Shown here piece after piece: positions 19,846 to 28,182 of a stretch of 64,000 bases of DNA (its first letter is position 1; each line of letters begins with the position of its first letter). This DNA is from Siphonodentalium dalli (Eukaryota; Mollusca; Scaphopoda; Gadilida; Siphonodentaliidae), in the NCBI GenBank assembly GCA_032622095.1, contig CP136061.1, positions 234,544,944 to 234,608,943 of the forward strand, given 5' to 3'. Made by a program: the position numbers and the translations under genes. Below the pieces are notes generated by a model. That model was not told the DNA's origin. It saw only the letters and a list, made by a program, of their open reading frames with translations, and did not search any database.

Positions 19846-20902
19846 TAATATATTATCATCGATTTATTATGACCCATCTCACCGCTCATCCTATGGATCT
19901 GAATATAATTTGTATAAGGAAGTAAAAAAAAAAATATCGAGAAAAAATGTTCGACTTTGGTTACAAAAACAAAATTCGTACTCGTTGCACAGGCCGAAAC
20001 GAATAATATTTCCTAGGTCAAGAACAGAGTCTTATTCTGTAAATAATATATGGCAGATGGATTTGAGTGATGTGCGAAATATATCCAAGCAAAATGACGG
20101 TTATTGCTACCTGTTGTTTTGCATTGATTGCTTTTCAAGATTTTTAATTGTTAAACCATTAAAGAACAAGACTGGTGTTTCCATAATGAAGGCTTTAGAA
20201 ATGATTTTTAAACAGCGCAAACGACCGAACGGTATACATGTTGATCGCGGAACCGAGTTCTACAACGCTAACGTTAAGCAATTTCTGAAGAAGAATGGTG
20301 TACATTTATATTCTACGGGAAATTATGACACGAAAGCCGCTTTGGTTGAGAGAGTACAACGCTCTTTAAAGTCTAAAATGTATAAATATTTCTTCAAATC
20401 TAAATCTATGCGCTATTTAACAGTTTTGCCTAAATTGGTGAATTCCTATAATTCGAAGATACACAGAGCGATTAAAATGGCACCGAAAGATGTCTCGTGT
20501 TTGACATCGCAAGCAATTGCAGCTAGAAATGAATCGAAGACTTATAAATTACCACTTACAAAAGCAAAATTTAAAGTGGGAGAGAGCGTTCGCTTGGTAA
20601 AATTAAAAAATAAGTTTGAAAAGGGTTTTTTGGCCAATTATACTTATGAAGTGTTTAAGATTACGTCTTTGGTACCTGGTTCTAAACCACATAGATATAA
20701 AATAGCTGATCTCAATTCAGAGGAAATATTGGGTACATTCTACGAGAGCGAGTTATCACCTGTAACGATTGATTCCGATACTATGTGGAAAATTGAACGT
20801 GTATTAGAACGAGACGGGGATCAAATAAAAGTTAGATGGAGCGGCTATCCAGCCAGTTTCGATTCGTACATTCCAAGAGAATGGATCACGACCTCAGATT
20901 AA
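19778..20902 (+). CDS. INT: Polinton integrase, retrovirus-like DDE with chromodomain (intact)
   Basis: 374 residues; inserts the linear element into host DNA, with the 6-bp duplication seen here. ATG 19778 lies inside the preceding gene in another frame. Residues 25-60 (NILSSIYYDPSHRSSYG, EVKKK) are the usual Polinton integrase opening. The catalytic triad is D95 in WQMDL, D156 in HVDRGTEF and E191 in LVERVQRSLK, with 34 residues between the last two. A beta-barrel-like segment (FKVGESVRLVK) follows near 265. The C-terminus (about 322-370, MWKIERVLERDGDQIKVRW through IPREWI) is a chromodomain, which may guide integration to marked chromatin. This is the only complete integrase, because the upstream copy is fused to PolB. 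Confidence 0.95.
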   Translation: MQMPPKAKNRSILNGHQTPRQIDNILSSIYYDPSHRSSYGSEYNLYKEVKKKISRKNVRLWLQKQNSYSLHRPKRIIFPRSRTESYSVNNIWQMDLSDVRNISKQNDGYCYLLFCIDCFSRFLIVKPLKNKTGVSIMKALEMIFKQRKRPNGIHVDRGTEFYNANVKQFLKKNGVHLYSTGNYDTKAALVERVQRSLKSKMYKYFFKSKSMRYLTVLPKLVNSYNSKIHRAIKMAPKDVSCLTSQAIAARNESKTYKLPLTKAKFKVGESVRLVKLKNKFEKGFLANYTYEVFKITSLVPGSKPHRYKIADLNSEEILGTFYESELSPVTIDSDTMWKIERVLERDGDQIKVRWSGYPASFDSYIPREWITTSD

Positions 20903-21150
20903 AACGACAATCGTCAAAATGGACTTTTTTCAATAATAAAGTTTCCAAAGGACAGGTTGTGTATATCAGTCAAGTATTTTTGCTTTATATAGTATGTGTT
21001 TCTGCTATATTAAATATTAGTATACACGGCGTGGACACACCGTCTATTTGGATTAGTTTACTGTCGGGTTCTGTTGGACTTTTGTCTCCATCTCCTAAAT
21101 TAAGTAAACATGCAAGCAACGGGCCTGTTTTCGGTGACTTTACCATCTAA
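20881..21150 (+). CDS. Small membrane protein conserved in Polintons
   Basis: About 89 residues if it starts at ATG 20881, which overlaps the integrase end by 22 bases. A hydrophobic helix (VVYISQVFLLYIVCVSAIL) is followed by a second hydrophobic part, PSIWISLLSGSVGLLSPSP. A small protein with an xxFWxxLLSxxxGxLxPxP-like end is common between integrase and minor capsid in animal Polintons; its function is not known to me. The last 41 bases overlap the minor capsid gene in another frame. The upstream ATG at 20836 is less likely. Confidence 0.6.
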   Translation: MDHDLRLKRQSSKWTFFNNKVSKGQVVYISQVFLLYIVCVSAILNISIHGVDTPSIWISLLSGSVGLLSPSPKLSKHASNGPVFGDFTI

Positions 21151-22198
21151 TGTTTCTGGTGATTTATTCAGAAATTCACTATCTGAATATACCGTGAGTT
21201 TGCCTAGTGAGATTCGGTTACAGGAGGATGATTGGTGTGTAGCTTTATCATCAGCCATTATTCCAACCAGATTTAAAAGCCCGCTCCTGGAACAAAGAAA
21301 TTTTACCTTTTCCACAGATGATCAATCTTATGCATTTGTTTATGGAATAGTGGTGGATATGAATTTCTTGACGCCAGAAACTGATTTACCAATTGTTAGA
21401 GATCCCAATTACGGTATTATTGCTAGGAAACTTCGGGTTAAAGGTCCGATTAGATAGAGGAAAAGTGTATTTACAAAGATTGAATACGGTGTTATTTTTG
21501 ATGACAAATGTTCGTTCGAAGATTTGATAGATAGGATGCAATTAGTTCAACGAAAATTAATTTTGCATTTTTACAAAGATTCTGAATTTATGTCAGAATT
21601 AGAAAAGACGAAATATAAATTAATCGATCCAGGTTTGAATTCAATCGATGCGAAAGAGTCCCAAACCATATTTGAGGATTTAATCGGGGATGTAATTATT
21701 GACATTAAGGTGAGAAAACGTCAAAACGTGAACTACCTTTGTTTCACTAGAATGGCAAACCATACAAGCATGTCTCGTTATTCGTTGGCGATGGATTTGC
21801 AAATTACAAGGACTTCTGAATTGGGATATCTTCTTAATTTGCGTGAAAATTATCAACTAAAATTAAAAGATACCGGTGGAAAATCCAAAGACTGTTTTTT
21901 AATTGTAACTAATCAATTGGATCATATAGACGCTCTTTATATTTATTCAGATATATGTACACATAGTATAGTAGGCGATTCTAATTCACAATTATTGAAA
22001 GTAATATGCCCACGTTCTGATGATATTGTATCAACAACATATTATGAATTCGCAAATTTGCAATTTTTTCCTATACATCATAAGAATTTTGACACTATTT
22101 CGATATATATTCGTGATTCTACAGGTATGCCACCTCCTTGGACGGATTATGGTAAAACTGTTCTAGTTTTATTATTTAAACGCATTTTGATTGGATAA
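21110..22198 (+). pseudogene. Penton-like minor capsid protein with in-frame stop
   Basis: The minor capsid (single-jelly-roll, penton-like) protein forms the capsid vertices. One frame runs 21110-22198 (363 codons) but has a TAG at 21455-21457. The N-terminal part opens with a beta-strand pattern typical of the family (FSVTLPSNVSGDLFRNSLSE, then LPSEIRLQEDDWCVALS). The part after the stop ends with the usual signature around YYEFANLQFFPIHHKNFDTI and TGMPPPWTDYGKTVLVLLF. Both sides are in the same frame, so a point nonsense change is the simplest reading. Readthrough of TAG or a very small intron are possible but not supported by clear splice signals. It lies between the membrane protein and the pVI-like gene, as expected. 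Confidence 0.85.
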
Positions 22199-22251
22199 GG
22201 ATTGATATTAAATATAAATGTATATAAATAGATGTTTCATTATTTAAAGTT

Positions 22252-22605
22252 ATGGCGAATAGTCCTATTCCTATTTTTATAGGAGATAGGTATCAGAGAG
22301 GTTACGGACTTGGTTCTATTTTTGGTAAATTAGCCAGATCAATTGCGCCAATTGCAAAAAATCTGGGAAAATCTCTTTTAACAAAAGGTTTAGAAACAGC
22401 CTCTAATGTTGGTAGCGATATATTGAGTGGGCAAAATTTATCAGAATCTATTCGAAATCGGGGTAAAGAAGCAGCTTTAGATCTTTTACGGCCTAAACGT
22501 AAATTACAATATAATTCGGATATTCCATCAAAACGACGTAAATTACAAGAATATTCGGATATTCCTTCAAAAAGACGTAGGAAGAGACGAAAAACAAAAA
22601 TGTGA
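22252..22605 (+). CDS. pVI-like basic virion protein
   Basis: 117 residues. The N-terminal half is glycine-rich and amphipathic (YGLGSIFGKLARSIAPIAKN, then SDILSGQNLSESIRNRGKEA). This resembles the membrane-active, protease-activating pVI class of adenoviruses and their Polinton counterparts. The C-terminus has two copies of a (L/R)KLQ-x-SDIPSKRR unit and ends in a dense Lys/Arg run, suited to DNA binding or nuclear entry. A GLG-type site may be cleaved by the protease encoded nearby (inference). It sits just before the major capsid gene, 14 bp away. Confidence in a virion role is moderate. Confidence 0.7.
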   Translation: MANSPIPIFIGDRYQRGYGLGSIFGKLARSIAPIAKNLGKSLLTKGLETASNVGSDILSGQNLSESIRNRGKEAALDLLRPKRKLQYNSDIPSKRRKLQEYSDIPSKRRRKRRKTKM

Positions 22606-22618
22606 TATTTTTGAATAA

Positions 22619-23926
22619 ATGAATCCCAACAGCTGTCCAGTTTCTAAGAGCGAGGTGGATGTTTTTGAAATTCCACCTACTGTGGTAACTATAACAGACG
22701 GTTCATTTACAGAGAAACATCCATCGAATTCAAATTATTCAAATAGTAACGTACTAGAGTTCTTTTTAGAGTCTCCATCTGCACATTATGTTGATCTTTC
22801 GGAAAGTTATTTGCAAACCGACGTTAAAATATCGAAAACCGATGGTACCGTTTTTGCAGGCGATCAGCACGCTTTTCCAATAAATAATTTTCTTCATTCT
22901 TTATTCGAGAGAGCTGATTTATTATTAAACGGTGTAGAATGTGGAGTTGGTCGATATTATGCTTATAGATCTTACATAGAAACTTTCTTAAGTTCTACAA
23001 GAGAAAATCAATTAGAGAGAACAACTTTATTTATACCTCAGAAAGGTGGGACTTTGGATGATGTACCGGCAGACATTCCCAGAGGTAGGCAGTTACTTGG
23101 AATAATTAAAGACGGTAATATTGCAAAAAAAATTCAATTATGCGGTAAACTACATTTGGACATGTTTAATCAACCAAAATTGTTAATTCCAAACGTACCC
23201 ATAAAACTCAGACTGCATAGATCAAAGCCTACTTTTTGTTTACAAGGTAGTGCTGGTGATTATAAGATTGAGCTGTCAGATACTAAATTGTTTGTACGAA
23301 CCGTAGAGTTAAGTGATGTCACTTCAAATGAAATAAGCAAAAAGTTATTAAGTGGAACCAATGCTCAATATCCTTTGGATAGAGTTTCGTTAAAAACATT
23401 TAGCGTAGCACCTAGGACTTTAAGCTTGATTAAAGACGATTTGTTTTTGGGTGATCCATTTCTTCCTAAGAGAGTGTTAATATTTTTAGTAGATAATACA
23501 GCATTTAATGGTACTATAACATCTTCTCCTTTTAATTTTAAACATTATGATTGTTACGAAATGGAATTGTCTGTTAATGGTAAAACCGTGAATGGACATA
23601 AATACGAACAAACTTTCGATGATGATTTATATGTAGGTTCATATTACACATTTTTGAATTCTATAAATAAATTATATTGCGAGCAATCTTTCAGAGTTAG
23701 CTTTTTTGATTATGCCAATGGTTTTACAACTTTCGGTTTTGATTTAACTGCAGATCATAATGCTGATAGTTTAGTTTGGCACCCAAAACAGCGAGGTAGT
23801 GCACGATTAAGTGCAAAATTTTCAACAGCTTTACCAGATACAGTAAATGTAATAGTATATGCCGAATACGATAGTTCTATAGAAATTAGCGGGGAACGTA
23901 GCGTTTACACGGGTGGAATATTTTAA
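22619..23926 (+). CDS. MCP: Major capsid protein, double jelly-roll
   Basis: 435 residues, open throughout. The N-terminus (SKSEVDVFEIPPTVVTITDG) and the block HYVDLSESYLQTDVKI, NNFLHSLFERADLLLNG and YYAYRSYIETFLSS are the classic opening of Polinton hexon-like capsid proteins. The second jelly roll follows from about residue 225. It should form the trimeric capsomers of an icosahedral particle. It is the expected partner of the penton gene upstream and the protease 4 bp downstream. No frame damage is seen. Confidence 0.95.
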   Translation: MNPNSCPVSKSEVDVFEIPPTVVTITDGSFTEKHPSNSNYSNSNVLEFFLESPSAHYVDLSESYLQTDVKISKTDGTVFAGDQHAFPINNFLHSLFERADLLLNGVECGVGRYYAYRSYIETFLSSTRENQLERTTLFIPQKGGTLDDVPADIPRGRQLLGIIKDGNIAKKIQLCGKLHLDMFNQPKLLIPNVPIKLRLHRSKPTFCLQGSAGDYKIELSDTKLFVRTVELSDVTSNEISKKLLSGTNAQYPLDRVSLKTFSVAPRTLSLIKDDLFLGDPFLPKRVLIFLVDNTAFNGTITSSPFNFKHYDCYEMELSVNGKTVNGHKYEQTFDDDLYVGSYYTFLNSINKLYCEQSFRVSFFDYANGFTTFGFDLTADHNADSLVWHPKQRGSARLSAKFSTALPDTVNVIVYAEYDSSIEISGERSVYTGGIF

Positions 23927-23930
23927 CATT

Positions 23931-24383
23931 ATGTTCAGCAACTTAGATATATCTGATGCATTAAAATCAGACTCAGTTTTGAATTCTATGATAATAGGCG
24001 TTTATGCTTTGGACGAATTACCTGATACTATTAAGCCGAACAGAGGTTTAATTTGTAATACTGACCCATCTTGGTTAGATGGTGAACATTGGATATGTAT
24101 ATGGAAACGCGATGATAATTTTATAATATATTTTGATCCTATCGGATTACCTCCATCTGAGCAGTTGAAAATTATGTTAGCAAAATATGGTAGATTGTAT
24201 TATAGTACAAATTATATTCAACATATATCTTCTTTTTTGTGTGGTTATTTCGTATTATATTATTTGTATCATACTTGTAGAGGATTGGACTGTCTATACG
24301 TTTTAAATAAACCCGGTTTTCATAATGATACTTACGTTTATAATTGGTGTAAACAACATCTACCCGTGTTGTTCGATATTTAG
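23931..24383 (+). CDS. PRO: Adenovirus-type cysteine protease (capsid maturation)
   Basis: 150 residues from ATG 23931, four bases after the MCP stop; a GTG further upstream is not a likely eukaryotic start. The catalytic order His-Asp/Glu-Cys of the adenain family is visible: H53 in GEHWICIW, D69 in YFDPIG, and C104 in SFLCGYFVLYYLY. Length suits the compact Polinton form. It would cut structural precursors such as the pVI-like protein during maturation. No damage is seen. Confidence 0.93.
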   Translation: MFSNLDISDALKSDSVLNSMIIGVYALDELPDTIKPNRGLICNTDPSWLDGEHWICIWKRDDNFIIYFDPIGLPPSEQLKIMLAKYGRLYYSTNYIQHISSFLCGYFVLYYLYHTCRGLDCLYVLNKPGFHNDTYVYNWCKQHLPVLFDI

Positions 24384-24436
24384 TTTTTTTTTTTGCTATA
24401 AATGAAATGCTTTTTTATAATATTTTTAAAATCAAA

Positions 24437-24694
24437 ATGTCTTCTGACAGTGAATTCGAAGTTTCTCAGAAAGGAAAGAACAGAGGGAGTTTAAAAAGAA
24501 AACTTTTAGATAATTTGGCTGATATAGAAGAGATAGGACAACAAATTTCAATATTACCTGATAAAAATGCTAAAATTTTGTATGGGATATATAAATTGAA
24601 TTCAGCTGATAAATTAAAAAAGACTCGTGTTAGATGCTATGAATGTAACGGAGATCATTTAAGACCAGACTGTCCATATCTTAAAAAAGATTGA
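24437..24694 (+). CDS. Small zinc-knuckle protein
   Basis: 85 residues from ATG 24437, chosen for its AAAATG context over an ATG at 24407. The first half is polar and charged, with a likely short helix. The C-terminus is CYECNGDHLRPDC, a Cx2C-x3-H-x4-C zinc knuckle, one residue shorter than the retroviral Cx2Cx4Hx4C spacing. It probably binds nucleic acid. It is the last rightward gene, 82 bp before the right TIR, and an AATAAA inside the TIR could end its transcript. Confidence 0.7.
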   Translation: MSSDSEFEVSQKGKNRGSLKRKLLDNLADIEEIGQQISILPDKNAKILYGIYKLNSADKLKKTRVRCYECNGDHLRPDCPYLKKD

Positions 24695-24776
24695 TTTGAT
24701 TATGTTTGTTTTATGATATATTTAATATATATTGATCAAAATATTGATATAATTGTGTTTGTTTATGATATATATT

Positions 24777-25471
24777 ATTAATATTCATTAAAGGAACTAA
24801 AGTGTTGGGTTCCACATTTCGTTTTCTATGAGACTCTGTAATATCGAGTTTTATGAGATCGAATAGTGTTACCTACAAATCTACAATAAAGAAGACAAAG
24901 TTCCGACACTAACAAATATTCCATGTGTTTTAGCCTTGTGGTTTTTTACATGCACGAGGTTATTCACTAGCGAATAATTCATCTCATTTATTTTACTAAT
25001 CTATCATAACTAACCTACATATAAATACATGTATTCAATCGTGCGTACTAATCCTTCAAATAGTTACTAGTTAGCCTGACTATATCATCTGCCTATAAAT
25101 AGTTTGCTTTACTATACCATCTGAAATAAACATACATCATTACCTAACATAAAATAGGTCGTATTGTAGCTTGGATGTGCTTTTAAAGTAGTTACTATTC
25201 AGTATGACTATAAGATCTGCCTTGTAAAACAGCTCATTTTTGATACACTTATATAAATTAGTCGTTATTGTAACGTTTACATTCGTTAAATACTATTTAC
25301 GAAATTCCGTGGGGGTGGGGATTATCAGACGACGACTACACCTATATAAATTAGTCGGTATTGTATCGTTTAATATTCGATAAGTAGTATTTATGAAATC
25401 CCGTGGGGGTGGGGACCACGCCCTAATGCTCAGTGATATATATATCAATATTCCCTCTACTTAATACTACT
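24777..25471 (-). repeat. Polinton right terminal inverted repeat
   Basis: Reverse complement of 7155-7851 with few differences (695 against 697 bp). It carries the mirror copies of the CCCCACCCCCACGGG sub-terminal repeats and ends AATACTACT. Confidence 0.95.
24885..24890 (+). promoter_or_regulatory. AATAAA polyadenylation signal in the right TIR (rightward)
   Basis: AATAAA in CTACAATAAAGAAG, about 190 bp past the last rightward stop; mirror image of the signal at 7736-7741. Confidence 0.45.
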
Positions 25472-25477
25472 ATCGTT
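25472..25477. repeat. Target site duplication, right (ATCGTT)
   Basis: Exact copy of 7149-7154. Confidence 0.95.
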
Positions 25478-26157
25478 GCCCTGTTTCTGTCTACAAGAAA
25501 TTTGCAGAACTCAGACCAAAGAACTACTGTAAACCTACCGACCCATTCTACATAGCAACACATACATATCAAGGCAAGCTTGGTGCAAATGACCAATGGT
25601 TTAAACGACAGCCAGTGGGTGTAAATAAACTCACCTCGATCATGAAAAGAATGGCAAAAGCAGCTGGTCTGTCTTCCGAGAAAAGGCTCACAAATCACAG
25701 TGCCCGAAAACATCTTGTTCAGAAACTCAGTGAATCAAATATTCCTCCAACTCAAATAATACAGATCACTGGACACAAAAACCTGGCATCAATAAATAAT
25801 TACAGTCACCTAAATGACGAACAACACCGTAACATATCCAAAATTCTGAGTAACGATATCTCCACGAATGAAAGTTTGAAACACGGTGATTTCCCAACCT
25901 GTCGACCTTCGACTTCACAGGAAATGACTGTTGATGTAAATAACAGTTCGCCCACTCCTTCATTGGTCGTTCCCGAATCGGTGGGACTATCAAAACAACT
26001 AAATGCACAGCTGTACAGCAAATCTATAACAGTTTTTGGAGGTGCCATATCCGGAGGAACCATAAACGTCAACATCTATAACCAAGATAAAAGTGCAACT
26101 GAACCAAAACGAAGGAGAATTCGTGTGATTGACAGCGATTCTGAGAATAGCCAGTGA
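25478..26157 (+). pseudogene. Crypton/DUF3504-type tyrosine recombinase, 3' part
   Basis: This continues the frame broken at 7154 when the Polinton and one ATCGTT are ignored. It holds the rest of the catalytic domain: HSAR (HxxR box) with the His at 25696, GHKN with the second His at 25774, and the nucleophile Tyr at 25801 in NNYSHL. With the arginine in the 5' part, the R-HxxR-H-Y set is complete. The C-terminal tail is polar and contains VFGGAISGGTINVNIY, a signature often seen at the end of DUF3504 recombinases, then a basic KRRRIR segment and the stop at 26155-26157. The Polinton therefore split an otherwise nearly complete gene. Confidence 0.85.
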
Positions 26158-26485
26158 CGTCATGACTCAACTTCCCGCCAGGGGCACCGACGGGGATGAC
26201 ACAGTTTATGAACTTATCAATGTTATTGTTGTGTTAATTACAATTTAATTGGGATATTAAAGTTGTGTTGTGTTAATTTGGGTCGACTATGATAAACGCA
26301 TGGGTGATAAGGGTAGTTGAACACTTTTGTCAACATGAAAAGACACATTTAAAATGGAACTATATTTTTGCTCGAAGGTGTCTGTACTTCTTCTTTAGTT
26401 GTGATAAGGAAATCAGTATTATTGTTTTAACCCCTGCCGTTTTGATATCATTTTTCCTCTTTAAAATACGATTATGTGATAAAAA

Positions 26486-26632
26486 GGATCTCAAATTCGT
26501 CGCAATTCTATATGAAATTTATTAACCTCGTGCACTAAATTCGATTCGATCCTCGCTAAAGCTCGGATCGAATCGAATTTAGTGCAATCGGTTAATAAAT
26601 TTCATATAGAATTGCGACTCATTAGAGATCCT
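26486..26632. repeat. Large hairpin downstream of the recombinase
   Basis: Near-perfect inverted repeat with arms of about 55 bp (26499-26552 and 26565-26618), extended by imperfect outer arms carrying AGGATCTC. The loop is about 11 bases around TCGCTAAAGCT. It lies 330 bp after the recombinase stop and may be a MITE or the end of the recombinase-bearing element. Confidence 0.8.
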
Positions 26633-27032
26633 CTATATATCGGGCATCGTTGTCAATTCTCACACAATGATGGATAACGGTCTCATATTTTACAATTTAT
26701 TGTAATCGTTTAGCGATGGCAGGGGAGGGGCATACTTATGGTATCAATTAGATCTAACGACATCTCTTCGTGATTCGTGCGTTTAGTTCTATAAATACGT
26801 CACTAGCAAAGACTTTTTGGCGGGATATCAAAAGTTAATCTTCGATGAAAACTGAAAAAGAAGTTATAAATAACGTTCACTGGCATTCAATAATTAGGAC
26901 TTGTCCGATAGCCAACTAAACGGACACACTATTAAATACATTGGATAGCTATGATTGGACATTTGTAAGATCATTAACATTCACCATTAAGTCTAAAGAT
27001 ATACTGATGTTGCAACATGTATCGTATGAAAT

Positions 27033-27308
27033 GGGGGCCTCGGTGGCTCAATCGGTTATGGGAACGACTCCAAACCGTTTCGCCGCATGTTTACATCGTG
27101 GACTTTGTAACTCGAAATCGCTATCCTGTGGAGTTACCAATTACTCGCCGATGGCCGGTGGTTTGCCGCATGGTCGACGAGTTTATCATTCATTGAAATC
27201 GCTGTTAGATTAGCCGTAAGTGTGCGGATTTCCTCCGCAACTAAAATTGGCAATGCCCTGATAGTTGCTAAAGTGACATTAAACCCCAACCAATCAATTA
27301 ATCAATCG
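27033..27308 (+). mobile_element. tRNA-derived SINE, mollusc type
   Basis: The head GGGGGCCTCGGTGGCTCAAT contains an A-box-like TGGCTCAATCGG. The tail reads AAAGTGACATTAAACCCCAA and then a CAATCAATTAATCAATC repeat, the kind of 3' end seen in molluscan SINEs. The B box is not convincing, so the head may be decayed. Confidence 0.65.
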
Positions 27309-27386
27309 TACAAGAAATAGTTTGAGATTGGCCATGTCTTCGGGCGGAAATCCGATTACGCGAAACTATTCTGTTACTATTATATA

Positions 27387-28182
27387 TCTATAATATATTT
27401 TGAAGACCTCTGTGTGTCTGTCTGTCTGTCTGTATGTCTGTCTGTATGTCATTAATACAAATATACGATTCTCGACCGATCGGGACGAAACTTGGTACGT
27501 GTGTGTAGTTTGAGCAGGCGGTCGTCGTTGTCGTATTGGCGAGCCCGTGCGGCGCTCGCTTCGCGCATGCGCAGACGAGATCTCGGAAACGGGTGAAGCT
27601 ATCGACTTGAAATTAGCTATGTGAATGTATCTTGCCCCGGATACGAATTTTATCGGGTCGCCGAGCCCGTGCGACGCCAGCTTCGCGCATGCGCAGACGA
27701 GATCTCGGAAACGGGTGAAGCTATCGACTTGAAATTTGGTATGTGAATGTATCTTGCCCCGGATACGAATTTTATCGGGTCGCCGAGCCCGTGCGACGCC
27801 AACGTCGCGCATGCACAGACGAGATCTCGGAAATGGGTGGAGCTATCGATTTGAAATTTGGTATGTGAATGTATCTTGCCCCGGATACGAATTTTATCGG
27901 GTCGCCGAGCCTGTGCGACACCAGCTTCGCGCATGCGCAGACCAGATCTCGGAAACGGGTAGAGCTAACGACTTGAAATTTGGTTTTTGAATAGCCCGGA
28001 CAACGTCGGGCTGGGTAGAGCTATCGACTTGAAATTTGGTTTTTGAATAGCCCGGACAACGTCGGGCTCATCGGCGGCAACCAGCTTCGCGCATGCGCAG
28101 ACCAGATCTCGGAAACGGGTGGAGCTATCGACTTGAAATTTGGCTTTTGAATAGCCCGGACAACGTCGGGCTCATCGGCTAG
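27387..28182 (+). mobile_element. Non-autonomous Helitron-like element with 122-bp internal repeats
   Basis: It opens near TCTATAATATATTTTGAAGA with a (TCTG)n tract and ends with the hairpin AGCCCGGACAACGTCGGGCT, a short spacer, and CTAG before T. Inside are about four tandem units of 121-122 bp, each with a CGCGCATGCGCAGAC core (at about 27562, 27683 and onward). Two further AGCCCGGACAACGTCGGGCT hairpins near 27990 and 28052 are internal duplications of the 3' end. No Rep-helicase is encoded. Confidence 0.65.

Larger units (their letters stand above)
16575..20672 (+). repeat. 4098-bp tandem duplication, unit 2
   Basis: Every shared feature has a constant offset of 4098 from unit 1, so no indels separate the copies. 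The one substitution I noticed is A at 15104 against T at 19202, which changes Ile to Leu in the small basic protein. Confidence 0.97.
7155..25471. mobile_element. Polinton/Maverick (adintovirus-like) element, 18,317 bp
   Basis: The element has 697/695-bp terminal inverted repeats beginning 5'-AG and ending CT-3', with a perfect 6-bp target duplication. It encodes the diagnostic set: protein-primed family B polymerase, retrovirus-like integrase with chromodomain, FtsK/HerA-type packaging ATPase, adenovirus-type protease, double-jelly-roll major capsid and penton-like minor capsid. It interrupts a tyrosine recombinase frame. A 4098-bp internal tandem duplication inflates it from an inferred about 14.2 kb. 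PolB carries a frameshift and the minor capsid gene a stop, so this copy is probably not autonomous as read. The integrase, protease, ATPase and major capsid frames look intact. Confidence 0.97.

Noticed and set aside
27033-27110. Functional tRNA gene
   Set aside because: Only an A-box-like word is present; there is no cloverleaf or good B box, and a SINE tail follows.
27540-27990. CRISPR-like array from regularly spaced repeats
   Set aside because: The whole 122-bp unit repeats without unique spacers and lies in a eukaryotic Helitron-like element.
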